64,000 nt of DNA from Algoriphagus sediminis (GCF_030403435.1 NZ_JAUEPH010000005.1:248001-312000), one strand, 5' to 3'; positions 27,983-37,511 are shown, counted from the first letter of the stretch. Notes: generated by a model from the sequence alone, not told the origin. Numbers and translations: made by a program.

Positions 27983-30160
27983 CTATACATTCCACCAATA
28001 CGTGAATTTCAATACAAGGGAACGATTTTTCACCCCAAATGGCTGGGGGAGGTTGTTGTCAGTGTAAACGATAAAAAGATCCGATGCTGGCTTAAATCGC
28101 CATTGAAAACGAGCATTTAGATTTATGTTGTCAATCTGTTCATTGTACTGAATGAAAGTGGTGAGGAAAAGTGTATTGGTCATTGTGACATCTATTCTTG
28201 GACCCACCAGCCAAAAACTTGTGGTATTCCAGGGTTCAGGCATCACGATCCGATTGTAGTTGGTACTCATGGCAATAGCCACATAGGGCTGGAACCGATA
28301 GCCTAACTCTGTCTGAATATTGTACCTGCTTCCATCTTCATAGTATCCGCCTGATCGGGTTGAAAAACTATAGGTAAAAAGACTTTGGGGTTTTGAATTA
28401 TATTCTGTGCCCCAAGCGAACCAAGAAGCCTCAGTGCCAGCAGGAAGTTGTTCTTTGCCTGAATTTGTAGGGTCAAATGGCCTTTGTAAAAGCACATAAT
28501 CATAACCACCCCATATCGTGAATCTGCTTTGGCTTCTCCACCTGAAATTATAAAAAAGGAATGTGGTATTGTCGGTTTGAACCCCTTTGGTATTAAAAAA
28601 GAAACTAGTCCCCACAGAAGGTCCGTGACTAAGCAGCTTTTCACTTTTCGGGAAGAAGGTGTACTGGGTTTCAGGGTTGATTCGATAGTACCCTCTTCGC
28701 GGAACAAAGCCAACTTCTGCAGTGTAATTATCGGATACATATTCATGTGACCACTCCCATTCCAGATTTCCGCTTCGGTAATTCAGGTTTGCCGCATGTA
28801 CAAATCCATTACCACTTCCATCCGGAGACCAACTCTTCAAAACCATGGCCTTTCCGGTCCAAAGATTATTAGAAGTGGCCAAATTATATTCCAGCCCTAA
28901 GTTACGATTGAATTGAGTGAAGGCCTGAAGGCTATCTCCTTCAGGTGGAGTGTAATTGATTGATTGTTTATTCACAAAAATCCCTGTGATATTTGATCTG
29001 GCACCTACTTGCCTTTGCAGTGACATGACAGTAAAATTTTCAGCGGGCCTAAGTTCTTCTTCTACCTCGCCCGTTTGGATATTCATGGCACCGATTCGCC
29101 AGTCCTTATTGAGTTTTCCACTCAGTCTGGCACCAAACTGAATCGGGGCATTCAGACCAATTCGTCGGGAAAAGAAGGGCCGGATTCGGGAGTAGCCAAA
29201 GTTGCCGAAGAGGTCTCCGTTTTCTAAAAAGAACTGTCTTCTCTCGGGGAAAAAAAGCTCAAAGCGATCCAGGTTAGTGACCTGCTCATCCACTTCTACC
29301 TGAGAGAAATCCGGATTTATAGTAAGGTCCAAATTCAGTGAGGAGGTAAGACCGATTTTGGCATCCATTCCTATTTCCCGTTTATAAATTGTTCCTCCTT
29401 CAGATTCAAAGTCTTTGGTAGCTCCTCCAAGGACATAAGGGATTATCGATATATTTGTCCCTGCCTTCGGGGGAGGATTATCCCAAGCCAAAACTCCTGT
29501 GTATGCCAAAGTTGAGGAAGGAAACTGTCGAGGTACAGGGGCCCATCCAGATTTTTCGGTGGTCTTCAAATCAAGACGAGAAAAATTGATACCCCACTCG
29601 GTAATTCCAGGTTTGTATCGAAGCGTCTTAAATGGAATAGAAGCTTCAAAAACCCATTTATCTTCGTAGTTACGAACCTTAGAGGTCCACTTATTGTCCC
29701 AGCTCAAGTCCATCTGGTTACCATTTGACATTAGTCCATCCCATTGAGCTCCGGCCGCATTGGCACCAAAAGAGAATCCATTGGTTTGATCATCAAATGG
29801 GTCCATGAAAAAGATGAAATTGTCGTTCTGTCCAAAGCTGAAATCTCTCCGGAGGGACTGCACGATGTAGTCCCCTTCCATAGCATGATGATTGACAGCG
29901 ATGATGTAGAGATTTTCATCATCATAGGTCATTCGTACTTCAGTCCGTACCTGGCTAAAACTGGTGTCCATGGGAGTGATCATGAAAAAATCTGCCGCTA
30001 CATCAGCTTCAAGCCAGGCTCTTTCATCCAAAATTCCGTCTACAAGAATTTCTGAACTAGCCTTTTGGATATCAAGTCGATAGGTGTCGTTGATTTTTTG
30101 GCCTAAGGCAGTAAAACTGATTCCAATTACGAAGGCAATAAAAAGGCTGGGGCACTTCAT
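27983..30160 (-). CDS. CBM9-like plus DUF5916 outer-membrane-type protein
   Basis: Signal peptide LFIAFVIGISFTALGQ. Residues about 25-230 form a CBM9-like domain (VDGILDERAWLEADVAADFFMITP). DUF5916 follows (LDLTINPDFSQVEVDEQV, FPERRQFFLENGDLFGNF), with alternating aromatic and polar strands to the C-terminus (LVLKFTYWWNV), as in an outer-membrane beta-barrel. At 725 aa it is typical of this common Bacteroidota family; no substrate is known. Confidence 0.88.
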   Translation of the reverse strand: MKCPSLFIAFVIGISFTALGQKINDTYRLDIQKASSEILVDGILDERAWLEADVAADFFMITPMDTSFSQVRTEVRMTYDDENLYIIAVNHHAMEGDYIVQSLRRDFSFGQNDNFIFFMDPFDDQTNGFSFGANAAGAQWDGLMSNGNQMDLSWDNKWTSKVRNYEDKWVFEASIPFKTLRYKPGITEWGINFSRLDLKTTEKSGWAPVPRQFPSSTLAYTGVLAWDNPPPKAGTNISIIPYVLGGATKDFESEGGTIYKREIGMDAKIGLTSSLNLDLTINPDFSQVEVDEQVTNLDRFELFFPERRQFFLENGDLFGNFGYSRIRPFFSRRIGLNAPIQFGARLSGKLNKDWRIGAMNIQTGEVEEELRPAENFTVMSLQRQVGARSNITGIFVNKQSINYTPPEGDSLQAFTQFNRNLGLEYNLATSNNLWTGKAMVLKSWSPDGSGNGFVHAANLNYRSGNLEWEWSHEYVSDNYTAEVGFVPRRGYYRINPETQYTFFPKSEKLLSHGPSVGTSFFFNTKGVQTDNTTFLFYNFRWRSQSRFTIWGGYDYVLLQRPFDPTNSGKEQLPAGTEASWFAWGTEYNSKPQSLFTYSFSTRSGGYYEDGSRYNIQTELGYRFQPYVAIAMSTNYNRIVMPEPWNTTSFWLVGPRIDVTMTNTLFLTTFIQYNEQIDNINLNARFQWRFKPASDLFIVYTDNNLPQPFGVKNRSLVLKFTYWWNV

Positions 30161-30305
30161 ATTTCCAAAAGTAAAACCTTTGGCTGCATTTTAGCCTGGC
30201 TTTTGGTTTAAAGGTTGATTTTTGATTTCGAAACATGCGATTGAAAAAAGTTTAGCCCGATTGGATTTAAAATGCCTAAATTCCTTCTCAACCAACACCA
30301 GCATC

Positions 30306-30887
30306 ATGAAAAAAGTAGTTTTTAGTCTTCTCCTTCTGATTTCCTTTTCTCTGACTCCAGCATTTGCCCAGGTAAAGATGCCTGACCACATTGCTGAGCA
30401 AATCACGTATCCTGCTCTCGATTTTGCACCTTGGGTTGGTGTGATCCCATTCGAGAATGCAACCATGCCTTATGATCCATCACTTGACTACAAAATTGCC
30501 ATAGATGTCTACGGTACGGTCAAGGATTCTACCCAGATTCATCCTACACTTACAGAAGTTGCCAGAACTTATAACCTACATATCGCTAATGGGGTGCCTG
30601 CCGACCAAATCGAAATCGTGGCAGTGATCCATGGTGGTCTATCTATGGCTGCAGCGACTCACGAGGCTTATGAGGAAAAATATGGAATTCAAAACCCGAA
30701 TTTGTTGGCCATAGAAGCGCTCGAAGAAGTTGGGGTGAAGTTTCTGATGTGCGCACAAAGTATGCTTTTTTGGAATGTTCCAGCAGAGCATATCACGCCA
30801 GAGGTAAAGATTGCGATCTCAGCAAAAACGAGCTTTGTGATGCTCGACCAAATGGGATTTTCTTATCTGAATGTAGGTGAAGAATAA
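30306..30887 (+). CDS. Exported DsrE-family protein
   Basis: A 193-aa protein with signal peptide VVFSLLLLISFSLTPAFAQ. A DsrE/YchN-type fold follows: DYKIAIDVYGTV, IEIVAVIHGGLSMAAATHEAY, and the motif KFLMCAQSMLFWNVPAEHITPEVKIAISAKTSF (in outline). The cysteine in FLMCAQS is at the usual DsrE active-site position. DsrE proteins handle sulfur relay. An exported version probably acts in the periplasm. The frame extends upstream to 30222, but ATG 30306 is needed for the signal peptide. Confidence 0.85.
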   Translation: MKKVVFSLLLLISFSLTPAFAQVKMPDHIAEQITYPALDFAPWVGVIPFENATMPYDPSLDYKIAIDVYGTVKDSTQIHPTLTEVARTYNLHIANGVPADQIEIVAVIHGGLSMAAATHEAYEEKYGIQNPNLLAIEALEEVGVKFLMCAQSMLFWNVPAEHITPEVKIAISAKTSFVMLDQMGFSYLNVGEE

Positions 30888-30890
30888 GCC

Positions 30891-31724
30891 TTACTTCTTA
30901 ATTTGGTTTTTGGCCCAATCTGGAAAAAAGGGGTTGGACATTCTGTTTTGAAAGCCATGATAAGCAGTTGCCAGTAGAAGGATACCGGCTCCAATAAGGC
31001 CTGTGATTTTAAGACTAGCCACACTGTCCCAATGTCGAATGGCTATGGCAAACAGTGCCCAGACACCTACCAGGGCAGATTCACGTAAGCTTCTAGCCCA
31101 AATCAGAAAAATATAAAGTCCTGTTGCTACAGCAATCATGATAATGGCCCAAGTGATTTCATTGAAGGGGCCGGTCCAATTAATTTTGGCGAGATAAGCG
31201 GAGATGTTGGCTATGGTGGCTACGCTGATCCAGCCCAGATAAATGGCAATCGGCCACCAAACTCCTGCGATGATTTTTTCTGGGGCATCCCAGCGCTCCA
31301 TATTTAGATTGAGCACAAGAATGACTAAAGAACCTAGGATCATGAGCATCAGGACCACACTTATTCCCGTGTTTTCCATCAGCCAAAAATAGAGCCAGCC
31401 TGCATTGAAAATATTGGTAATGATAAGATACGGGCCGATTTCTGAAAGAAAGTCAGATTCTTTATTGCTTGAAAAAGCTCGTCTCAAAAAGAATATCGCC
31501 TGAGCACTCAGAGCAAGATAAATGATTCCCCAAATTGCAAAGGCATAGCCGGCGGGGGTAAAATAGTTGTCGTATTCGGCACTGAGTTCACCAACGGTCT
31601 TCCCACCAATATTCCCAGTATTTGAGTAATAATTCCACCAGATCACAATGGCCAACACCAGAGCATTAATAATGGCATAAAGCTTATGCGAAAGCTTATT
31701 TTGTGGATAAAGTGCAGAGTTCAT
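30891..31724 (-). CDS. TspO-like tryptophan-rich membrane protein
   Basis: A 277-aa protein with about eight to ten hydrophobic helices, rich in Trp (IVIWWNYYSNTG, FAIWGIIYLALSAQAIFF, GAGILLLATAYHGF). It matches the Bacteroidota proteins usually called tryptophan-rich sensory proteins, distantly like TspO/MBR. TspO binds tetrapyrroles, but for this longer group no role is shown. ATG 31724 is preferred to an upstream TTG at 31760, which abuts a terminator. Confidence 0.75.
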   Translation of the reverse strand: MNSALYPQNKLSHKLYAIINALVLAIVIWWNYYSNTGNIGGKTVGELSAEYDNYFTPAGYAFAIWGIIYLALSAQAIFFLRRAFSSNKESDFLSEIGPYLIITNIFNAGWLYFWLMENTGISVVLMLMILGSLVILVLNLNMERWDAPEKIIAGVWWPIAIYLGWISVATIANISAYLAKINWTGPFNEITWAIIMIAVATGLYIFLIWARSLRESALVGVWALFAIAIRHWDSVASLKITGLIGAGILLLATAYHGFQNRMSNPFFPDWAKNQIKK

Positions 31725-31761
31725 AGATGAGTAACAAAAAACCGGGTGTATTGTGTTCAAT

Positions 31762-31794
31762 AAAAAAACCTACAGATGCTACTGTAGGTTTTTT
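31762..31794 (-). terminator. Terminator of the 971-aa S9 peptidase gene
   Basis: AAAAAACCTACAG (31763-31775) pairs with CTGTAGGTTTTTT (31782-31794). Read on the minus strand it ends in a U tract. The T run on the plus side makes it potentially bidirectional. Confidence 0.85.
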
Positions 31795-31828
31795 CTTTTC
31801 AGTTTTTTGCCTTTAGAAATCCTTCTAT

Positions 31829-34744
31829 CTAAAAGGCTCTCTTTTCTAAATGCTCCTCTAAATCCAAGCGGTCGATTCCTTCCTCTAGCCATTCTGGTGC
31901 AGCTTCACCTTTTAAATGATGATTAAAGAATTCCATCATTCTCACGCTGTAATCTTTACGATTTTCCAGCTTGCTTAATCCATGGTTTTCGCCTTTGTAC
32001 TGCATAAGTACTACTGGCTTTTTCAATCTTCTCAATGCCGAATAGTATTCTATACCCTGTGTGAAGTCCACAGCACCATCTTTGTCATTATGAAGCATAA
32101 GCAGAGGAGTGGTAACATTTTTCACATGGTAAACAGGGCTATTCCTTTCGTAGGCTTCCCAGTTTTCCCATGGGGCACCATAGAATCGTCCTTGTGATGC
32201 TTCGAAAATCGCCATATTTCCACCACCTGAATTCCAGTAGATCAAGTCATACATAGAAATCATATTCGTTAATGGAGCTCCTGCTGCCGCCGCTTTAAAC
32301 ATATCCGTTTGCGTGATCAGGAAGGAAGTTTGATAACCGCCCCATGAGTGACCATGAATTCCAATATTATTTTCATCGATCACACCAGTTTCTATGGCTG
32401 CCTTTACAGCTGGGATCACTGCCCAAACTGCAGACATTCCCGGATCATCGATTTCATAAACGATGTCTGGAATAAAGACTGCAAATCCATTGGAAGTGTA
32501 GACGTTTGGATTCCATCCTGTACCCCCGAAACCTGGATTTGACCAGTTATGTCGGGTCTGGGATAATTTCTCATAGTAATAAACTACAGTTGGATATTTC
32601 TTTCCCTCTTCGTATCCGGCTGGGAGGAATAGGGCCCCTTGAAGTTTTACACCTTTATCTGTTTCATAGTCTACCAACTGAGTTCCGGCAGACCAGAGGT
32701 ACTTATCGGCATCTGGGGCATTCTCCGTGACTTGCTCGGGGTCTGAAAGGGAAGCATCCGTGACGAAGATTTGATCGGGGTAATTAAACATTTCTTTGTT
32801 GTAGAAATACACCTCAGCACCTTCAGCCTTCATAAGTTGGCTGATATTTGCATCCTCCCAAATCAGGCTTTCAGGACCAGCTTCCAACCCTCCTTTTTTC
32901 TTAGGAGAAAGCTTCACTATGCCACTTTTCTTGGTCCATTCTCCATATGTTCTTACATAAACATCGCGAGTAAGATCAATCCCCTTTTCTTCGGGGTCCA
33001 GTCCAAAGCGGTATTGATAGCGGATACCATCTGTCTTGCCATTTCCGGTAAGATTCATTGCCTCAGACTTTTCGTCTAAAGGCACTTGCCAGATATCCCA
33101 GCCATCTCGAAGCAAAACATACTTGCTATCTGAGCTCCATCCTAAGGCAGGAATCATGGGTTTCTCGACATTGTGATCGTCCTCTACATCCACGAAGGTC
33201 ACCGGGATATTTTCAGTAATATTTCTGCTTTGGCCGGAGGCTATGTCATACACATAAAAGTGTCCATCTTCAGCATATAAAAGTTTGGTGCCGTCCTCAG
33301 AAGCTCTTGGACTCGAGGCATAACCAGGTAAATAGAATTTATTGAATAGTTCTTTACGCTCACCCGTTTGCAGATCCACGATGTAAAAATCACTATATCG
33401 CTGCCCGTCCAGATTGATATCCAATTCGTACTCCTGTATATCCGATCCAAGGGCATACCGATGCTTTGGAAGGATATTTAGGCTCAACATGCTACTGTCC
33501 TGAAGTGCAATGTGCTTACCAGAAGCCACATCATACATGGCCCAGAAACTGTAATTCTTATCCTGATTTTCCATCACCTGCTGTCGTGACTGTAGTCTGC
33601 TATCATTCCAATGCCAGATGGTCATATCAGGCTTATCCGCATCATTATCTTTTTTATTATCTACTTTTCCAGAATCCAGTTTCGCGATAGCTTTCTGTAA
33701 ATCACTGATAGATTTGATAGTGGTATCAGCCATGATCTTCTTCATCGCCGCTGCCTCAGCCATTTTTACCGAATCTTCATTCACTTCTTTTTTGGGTTCT
33801 TCTTTTTTTTCAGCTACCAAAGGATGAATCCCATAGAATAAACGGGTTAGATCTTCAGACCACATCGGTCTTCGATTTGGGCTGATCGTATAAGTCTGGT
33901 CAAAACCAGTGCTGTCCTGCAAGGCGTCATAAATAGTCACAGTAGGATTGGATAGATTTTTTACTCCAATCACCTTTCCATGATCTTGCTTGTATTTCTT
34001 GTCTTCCACCATTTTTAATGCTGCAAAAGCGTCGCCTTTTTCCGTCCAATTCAGCGAGCGATAGGTGGCCTTATCTGAATCCAAAACTGTGGTGCTCTTG
34101 GCAGCAAGGTTCATGAGGTAAAGTCCATTTCCATACTCATTTGCACCATCTACAGCATAAGCGAGATGAGTACCAGCTTTATTGAAACCAAAGTCGGTGA
34201 CATTACCCAAAAGCTGAGCCTTCTCGGTATTTAGATCATAAAGCAATAGGTCAGAACCTTTGGCTTTGCCGTTTCCATCTTTTGGAAGGTTGATGGCGAG
34301 GTGAGAAGAAGTTTCTCCATTAAATGAGTAACTGCTTACATTTTCAAAGGTCTCTTTTTCATCTGTTCCTAATTTGACAAGAATCAGTTTATCTTTTGGG
34401 CCTTTTCCGTTTTCTGGTTTTTTCTTAGTGAATTCAGGGTATTCCTTAAAAGCGATCCACTTGCTATCATCACTGAAAGTGATGGAAGGGAAGTTTGTAT
34501 GACCTATTTTGAAGGTCTTTTTTGATTCAGGATCTCCTACTTTCTGGAGTGTTACCTCTCCATTATCCTCGACAGCTACCATTCCATAGGCCACCCATTC
34601 ACCATCAGGAGAGATTTTAAATGAATTCCCCTGCATATATTTCCAGGTGGGAATATCCTGCCAGGTAATGCCCTTTTTTTCTTGGGCTAACGCAAAGCTT
34701 CCAATGAAAAGTAGAAAGCTAAGAAAGAGTATTTGTTTCCGCAT
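31829..34744 (-). CDS. Large exported S9 family peptidase (prolyl oligopeptidase type)
   Basis: Signal peptide QILFLSFLLFIGSFALAQ. Propeller region about 25-690 with an unusual Lys/Glu-rich insertion near 310-370 (KKEEPKKEVNED...KDNDADKPD). The hydrolase domain carries GIHGHSWGGYQTSF (Ser near 810), HNDKDGAVDF (Asp near 895) and GENHGLSK (His near 925). The 971 aa are long for S9, but such versions are common in Bacteroidota. Probably a periplasmic oligopeptidase. Confidence 0.9.
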   Translation of the reverse strand: MRKQILFLSFLLFIGSFALAQEKKGITWQDIPTWKYMQGNSFKISPDGEWVAYGMVAVEDNGEVTLQKVGDPESKKTFKIGHTNFPSITFSDDSKWIAFKEYPEFTKKKPENGKGPKDKLILVKLGTDEKETFENVSSYSFNGETSSHLAINLPKDGNGKAKGSDLLLYDLNTEKAQLLGNVTDFGFNKAGTHLAYAVDGANEYGNGLYLMNLAAKSTTVLDSDKATYRSLNWTEKGDAFAALKMVEDKKYKQDHGKVIGVKNLSNPTVTIYDALQDSTGFDQTYTISPNRRPMWSEDLTRLFYGIHPLVAEKKEEPKKEVNEDSVKMAEAAAMKKIMADTTIKSISDLQKAIAKLDSGKVDNKKDNDADKPDMTIWHWNDSRLQSRQQVMENQDKNYSFWAMYDVASGKHIALQDSSMLSLNILPKHRYALGSDIQEYELDINLDGQRYSDFYIVDLQTGERKELFNKFYLPGYASSPRASEDGTKLLYAEDGHFYVYDIASGQSRNITENIPVTFVDVEDDHNVEKPMIPALGWSSDSKYVLLRDGWDIWQVPLDEKSEAMNLTGNGKTDGIRYQYRFGLDPEEKGIDLTRDVYVRTYGEWTKKSGIVKLSPKKKGGLEAGPESLIWEDANISQLMKAEGAEVYFYNKEMFNYPDQIFVTDASLSDPEQVTENAPDADKYLWSAGTQLVDYETDKGVKLQGALFLPAGYEEGKKYPTVVYYYEKLSQTRHNWSNPGFGGTGWNPNVYTSNGFAVFIPDIVYEIDDPGMSAVWAVIPAVKAAIETGVIDENNIGIHGHSWGGYQTSFLITQTDMFKAAAAGAPLTNMISMYDLIYWNSGGGNMAIFEASQGRFYGAPWENWEAYERNSPVYHVKNVTTPLLMLHNDKDGAVDFTQGIEYYSALRRLKKPVVLMQYKGENHGLSKLENRKDYSVRMMEFFNHHLKGEAAPEWLEEGIDRLDLEEHLEKRAF

Positions 34745-34953
34745 AATTTTTAAATTTTCCAGAATGGGAAATTAGGTAAAAATCTTTGCTTGGAAAGGGA
34801 ATAAGTATTTGAACGGGCGAGAAAAGAAATTTTAACCGAAATCAGATATTAGATCAACCTTAGTCAAAGGTTTCGTATCCATCGAAAATGACATTCTCTG
34901 TATTCTGGCCAAAAATAGAAGTAATTATCTATAGTCGTTTGAAATGGTAAATA
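34745..34953. other. Intergenic stretch without recognisable gene
   Basis: AT-rich sequence between the S9 peptidase start and the start-less ORF at 34954. No terminator, repeat or convincing ORF was seen. It presumably holds the S9 peptidase promoter, but no good consensus match was found. Confidence 0.5.
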
Positions 34954-35142
34954 TCAGAGAGGCACTCCAATAAACTTTGCTTTGTTGTTTGGACGAAAGA
35001 TGAACATAATATATGCCCAATTTTGAGTTCCTTTTACAGGATTACTTTGATCATAGTAATAGCTTTTGTTTGTGAGACCTATGCAGTATCTATAGGTTTT
35101 ACCTTCCTTTGTAGAATACTGCGGCCTTATGTTTCTGGGATT
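34954..35142 (-). pseudogene. Start-less ORF remnant of unknown family
   Basis: A 62-codon open frame ends at TGA 34954-34956 and is bounded upstream by a TAA. It has no suitable start codon; its only ATG comes late. The product looks protein-like (KTYRYCIGLTNKSYYYDQ, NWAYIMFIFRPNNKAKFIGV), not like antisense noise. It overlaps the last codons of the next gene in another frame. It may be the tail of a decayed gene, or a C-terminal extension of the 35127-35594 protein lost through a frameshift. Family unknown. Confidence 0.4.
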
Positions 35143-35594
35143 TTATTCAGCATCGTTTGATGATGCTTAATCAGGGTGTCTTTTACCTGTTTTAGAGCCT
35201 TTTCATATTCATCACCATTGGGTTTTATCTTCCTTATTCGATCGTCTTTTTGGACGGAAAGGTATTTAAGCCCATTTACTTTTAGTTCTCTTATGGTCCT
35301 TTCAATCTGTTCTTCGATAGTGGACTCGGTAAAGTAAATTCTGAAATTATAGTGCGGGGCATTGTGAAAATGTCCTTTTTTTTCTCCGAAGCAGTCAAAT
35401 TTTAGAATTTCCTCATCGAAGGCTTTTAGAATCACAGCCGGACCTTTTCCGATGGACAGAATCTTCCAGTAAACTTGAAAACTGAGTTCTTCTTGAATTT
35501 TAATGGTTTCTTCATCTTCGTGTTTCGTTACTAAAGTAGGCCTGGAATGTATGAGTCCAATTTTCATTAGTACCTTTCGCAATACTCTTTTCAT
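35127..35594 (-). CDS. Unknown protein with FDCFG...GHFH motif
   Basis: A 155-aa soluble protein. The central part VYWKILSIGKGPAVILKAFD leads to EEILKFDCFGEKKGHFHNAP (about 68-88). The His/Cys/Asp cluster resembles small proteins of the TumE-like or DUF7700-like groups, but identity is uncertain. A long charged helix follows (TIEEQIERTIRELKVNGL). ATG 35594 is preferred to an upstream TTG at 35639. The following frame (34954-35142) might be a frameshifted continuation. Not firmly identified. Confidence 0.65.
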   Translation of the reverse strand: MKRVLRKVLMKIGLIHSRPTLVTKHEDEETIKIQEELSFQVYWKILSIGKGPAVILKAFDEEILKFDCFGEKKGHFHNAPHYNFRIYFTESTIEEQIERTIRELKVNGLKYLSVQKDDRIRKIKPNGDEYEKALKQVKDTLIKHHQTMLNKIPET

Positions 35595-35654
35595 AAAAAA
35601 TATTAGTGAATTAGGGTAATTTATCGATTTAAGAATCAATTAACTCCCTAGGAT

Positions 35655-35990
35655 GTGCGAAAAACAATCCTGATTTGTTTTTTTATAATTCAGCTAGGCG
35701 CTATAGTCTGCGCCATTGGCAGTAGTCAAAAATATTTTGCGTGGGTTCCTTTTGATGAAATCTCTTTTTATCAAGTAGATGTCAGAGTCAACGGTAAAAA
35801 CCTCACGGATAAGCAAATTTCTTCACGATATCATATTCCAAATCCAGGAAGAGAAAATCGTTCTATTGGACATGTTTTTTCTCAAATTCAGCAATATGAG
35901 GATACCTATGGTAAGGCGGATTCCGCAAATGTAGAGGTCGTTTATCGTGTCAATGGCAAACCGAGTAAAGTTTGGAGATGCTGTCAATAA
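35655..35990 (+). CDS. Small exported or membrane-anchored protein linked to the HTTM gene
   Basis: A 111-aa protein starting at GTG 35655; the ATG two bases earlier is in another frame and closes at once. The N-terminal hydrophobic segment ILICFFIIQLGAIVCAIGS is a signal or anchor. The rest (YQVDVRVNGKNLTDKQISSRY, VEVVYRVNGKPSKVWRCCQ) is a small strand-rich domain ending in Cys-Cys. Its end overlaps the next gene by 13 nt, so the two are coupled. No function known. Confidence 0.7.
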   Translation: MRKTILICFFIIQLGAIVCAIGSSQKYFAWVPFDEISFYQVDVRVNGKNLTDKQISSRYHIPNPGRENRSIGHVFSQIQQYEDTYGKADSANVEVVYRVNGKPSKVWRCCQ

Positions 35991-36961
35991 AGGCATTTTT
36001 ATTCAAACCGCTTTCTGCTCAGGAAGCCTTGCTCTTTCCAGCCAGAATGATTGTAATATATCTTCTTTGGCTGAGAGGAATGAGGCATATCCTTCCACCA
36101 TTTCTTCCCTTTATTGAAATTTTGGATTCCCTTAGGGAGATGCCATCTGTTTACTTCATGTTGGATGTGCTGTATTGGATCGCAGTTATTTCTATTCTAT
36201 TTGGGTTTAAGTTTCAAAAGTTTTCCCTTCTTCTCGCATTCCTGATTTTTTTTCAAATCCTATCCTCTAGATCAGTTTACTCCACAAGTTTCCTTTTCTC
36301 AGGGTGCATACTTTTTCTCATCGGTCTATTTAAGCCATGTCTTTCTTGGACCTTTAGGGTCCAAATAGGGCTATTATATCTGGGAGCGGGTATTAATAAA
36401 TTATTGCACCCTGACTGGCTTTCTGGGGTGTATTTTGAGTATTTTATATCAACTATTTATGCAAATGGTTTAAATAATTGGATGACGGATCTGGTGGGAC
36501 TGGAACCTCTAGCCTTATTCTTTTCCTTCAGCACCATCATAATTGAGTTATCTCTGAGTGTTTGGGCCTTTTCAAGTAAAAAGCCACTTTTATTGGGAGT
36601 AGCCATCTTAATTTTTCATCTGTTGATGCTAATTTTTACTTTCGGAGAGCTTTCGTACTTGTATTTTTATTTGATGGCGGTAGCGGCATTCCTTTTAATG
36701 TCAAATTACAACACCACCACTCAGACCATTAATAGTTCTAAGAGGGTAACTGGTGAGCCGTACCGAGGTAAAAAATCCTTCTTGAAAGAAAAAAATTCAA
36801 GTTTTGCCGGGGAGGAGTGTAAAGAAAACCAATCTTCTTTTTTATTTTCAAGCAAGACTTGGACGCTGTTTAATACTATGATTTACTTTTTTTTGGTCGT
36901 GATTATCGTTTATGCATCCAGGCACAGTGAAAAAATAATATTCTTTATTGATGGAAGTTGA
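35978..36961 (+). CDS. HTTM-like polytopic membrane protein
   Basis: A 327-aa protein with about eight helices. RMIVIYLLWLRGMRHI, LLYLGAGINKLLHPDWLSG and AILIFHLLMLIFTFGELSYL resemble the HTTM domain, the membrane part of vitamin-K-dependent gamma-carboxylase-like proteins. A hydrophilic segment (about 250-285) before the last helix contains GEPYRG, encoded by a GC-rich palindrome fragment (see findings). ATG 35978 replaces a TTG at 35972. It overlaps the preceding gene by 13 nt and the next by 11 nt, so three genes form one unit. Confidence 0.75.
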   Translation: MLSIKAFLFKPLSAQEALLFPARMIVIYLLWLRGMRHILPPFLPFIEILDSLREMPSVYFMLDVLYWIAVISILFGFKFQKFSLLLAFLIFFQILSSRSVYSTSFLFSGCILFLIGLFKPCLSWTFRVQIGLLYLGAGINKLLHPDWLSGVYFEYFISTIYANGLNNWMTDLVGLEPLALFFSFSTIIIELSLSVWAFSSKKPLLLGVAILIFHLLMLIFTFGELSYLYFYLMAVAAFLLMSNYNTTTQTINSSKRVTGEPYRGKKSFLKEKNSSFAGEECKENQSSFLFSSKTWTLFNTMIYFFLVVIIVYASRHSEKIIFFIDGS

Positions 36962-37511
36962 AGTTAAGAAGTCCCGGCTAATTGCTGGGACAGAAATCGA
37001 AGGGGTAGTCCTTAAAAAACTCACAGAGCATCGGGATCAACGAGGAAGTTTTACAGAAATTTTTAATCATCGTTGGAATTTAGATTTGGACGCAGTCCAA
37101 TGGAGCCTAGTAAAATCCGAAGCGAATGTATACCGCGGGATGCACTTTCATAAGCGTCATGATGAGTATTTCTGCTTGATTCAAGGGAAGTGTGAGCTGG
37201 GGCTCAAAGATATGCGATCTGATTCTCCAACTTATCTAGAATGGTCCCAATATGAGCTTCATGGAGAGGACTTAGCCGCATTGATTTTTCCGCGTGGCCT
37301 CCTGCATGGATGGTATTTCCCGGTGCCTTCTGTACATGCTCAGTCAGTTTCGGAATCCTATGTGGATTATGGAAAAGATGACAATTGGGGTGTGGTGTGG
37401 AATGATCCTGATATTGGAGTTCCATGGACTTTTGATGATCCAATTGTCTCTTTGAGGGCTGGTGATTTCCCTGATCTTGATTCCTTTAAGAAAGCGATAG
37501 CGCCTTTTTGA
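36951..37511 (+). CDS. dTDP-4-dehydrorhamnose 3,5-epimerase-like (RmlC) cupin
   Basis: A 186-aa protein. EHRDQRGSFTEIFN, VYRGMHFHKRHDEYFCLIQG, DMRSDSPTYLEW, FPRGLLHGWYF and VWNDPDIGVPW follow the RmlC family order, including the catalytic-type His in RGMHFH. It acts on nucleotide-activated sugars in surface polysaccharide synthesis, although rmlA, rmlB and rmlD are not nearby. The start at ATG 36951 overlaps the HTTM gene. Its 3' end overlaps the convergent glycosyltransferase gene by 26 nt. Confidence 0.82.
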   Translation: MEVEVKKSRLIAGTEIEGVVLKKLTEHRDQRGSFTEIFNHRWNLDLDAVQWSLVKSEANVYRGMHFHKRHDEYFCLIQGKCELGLKDMRSDSPTYLEWSQYELHGEDLAALIFPRGLLHGWYFPVPSVHAQSVSESYVDYGKDDNWGVVWNDPDIGVPWTFDDPIVSLRAGDFPDLDSFKKAIAPF

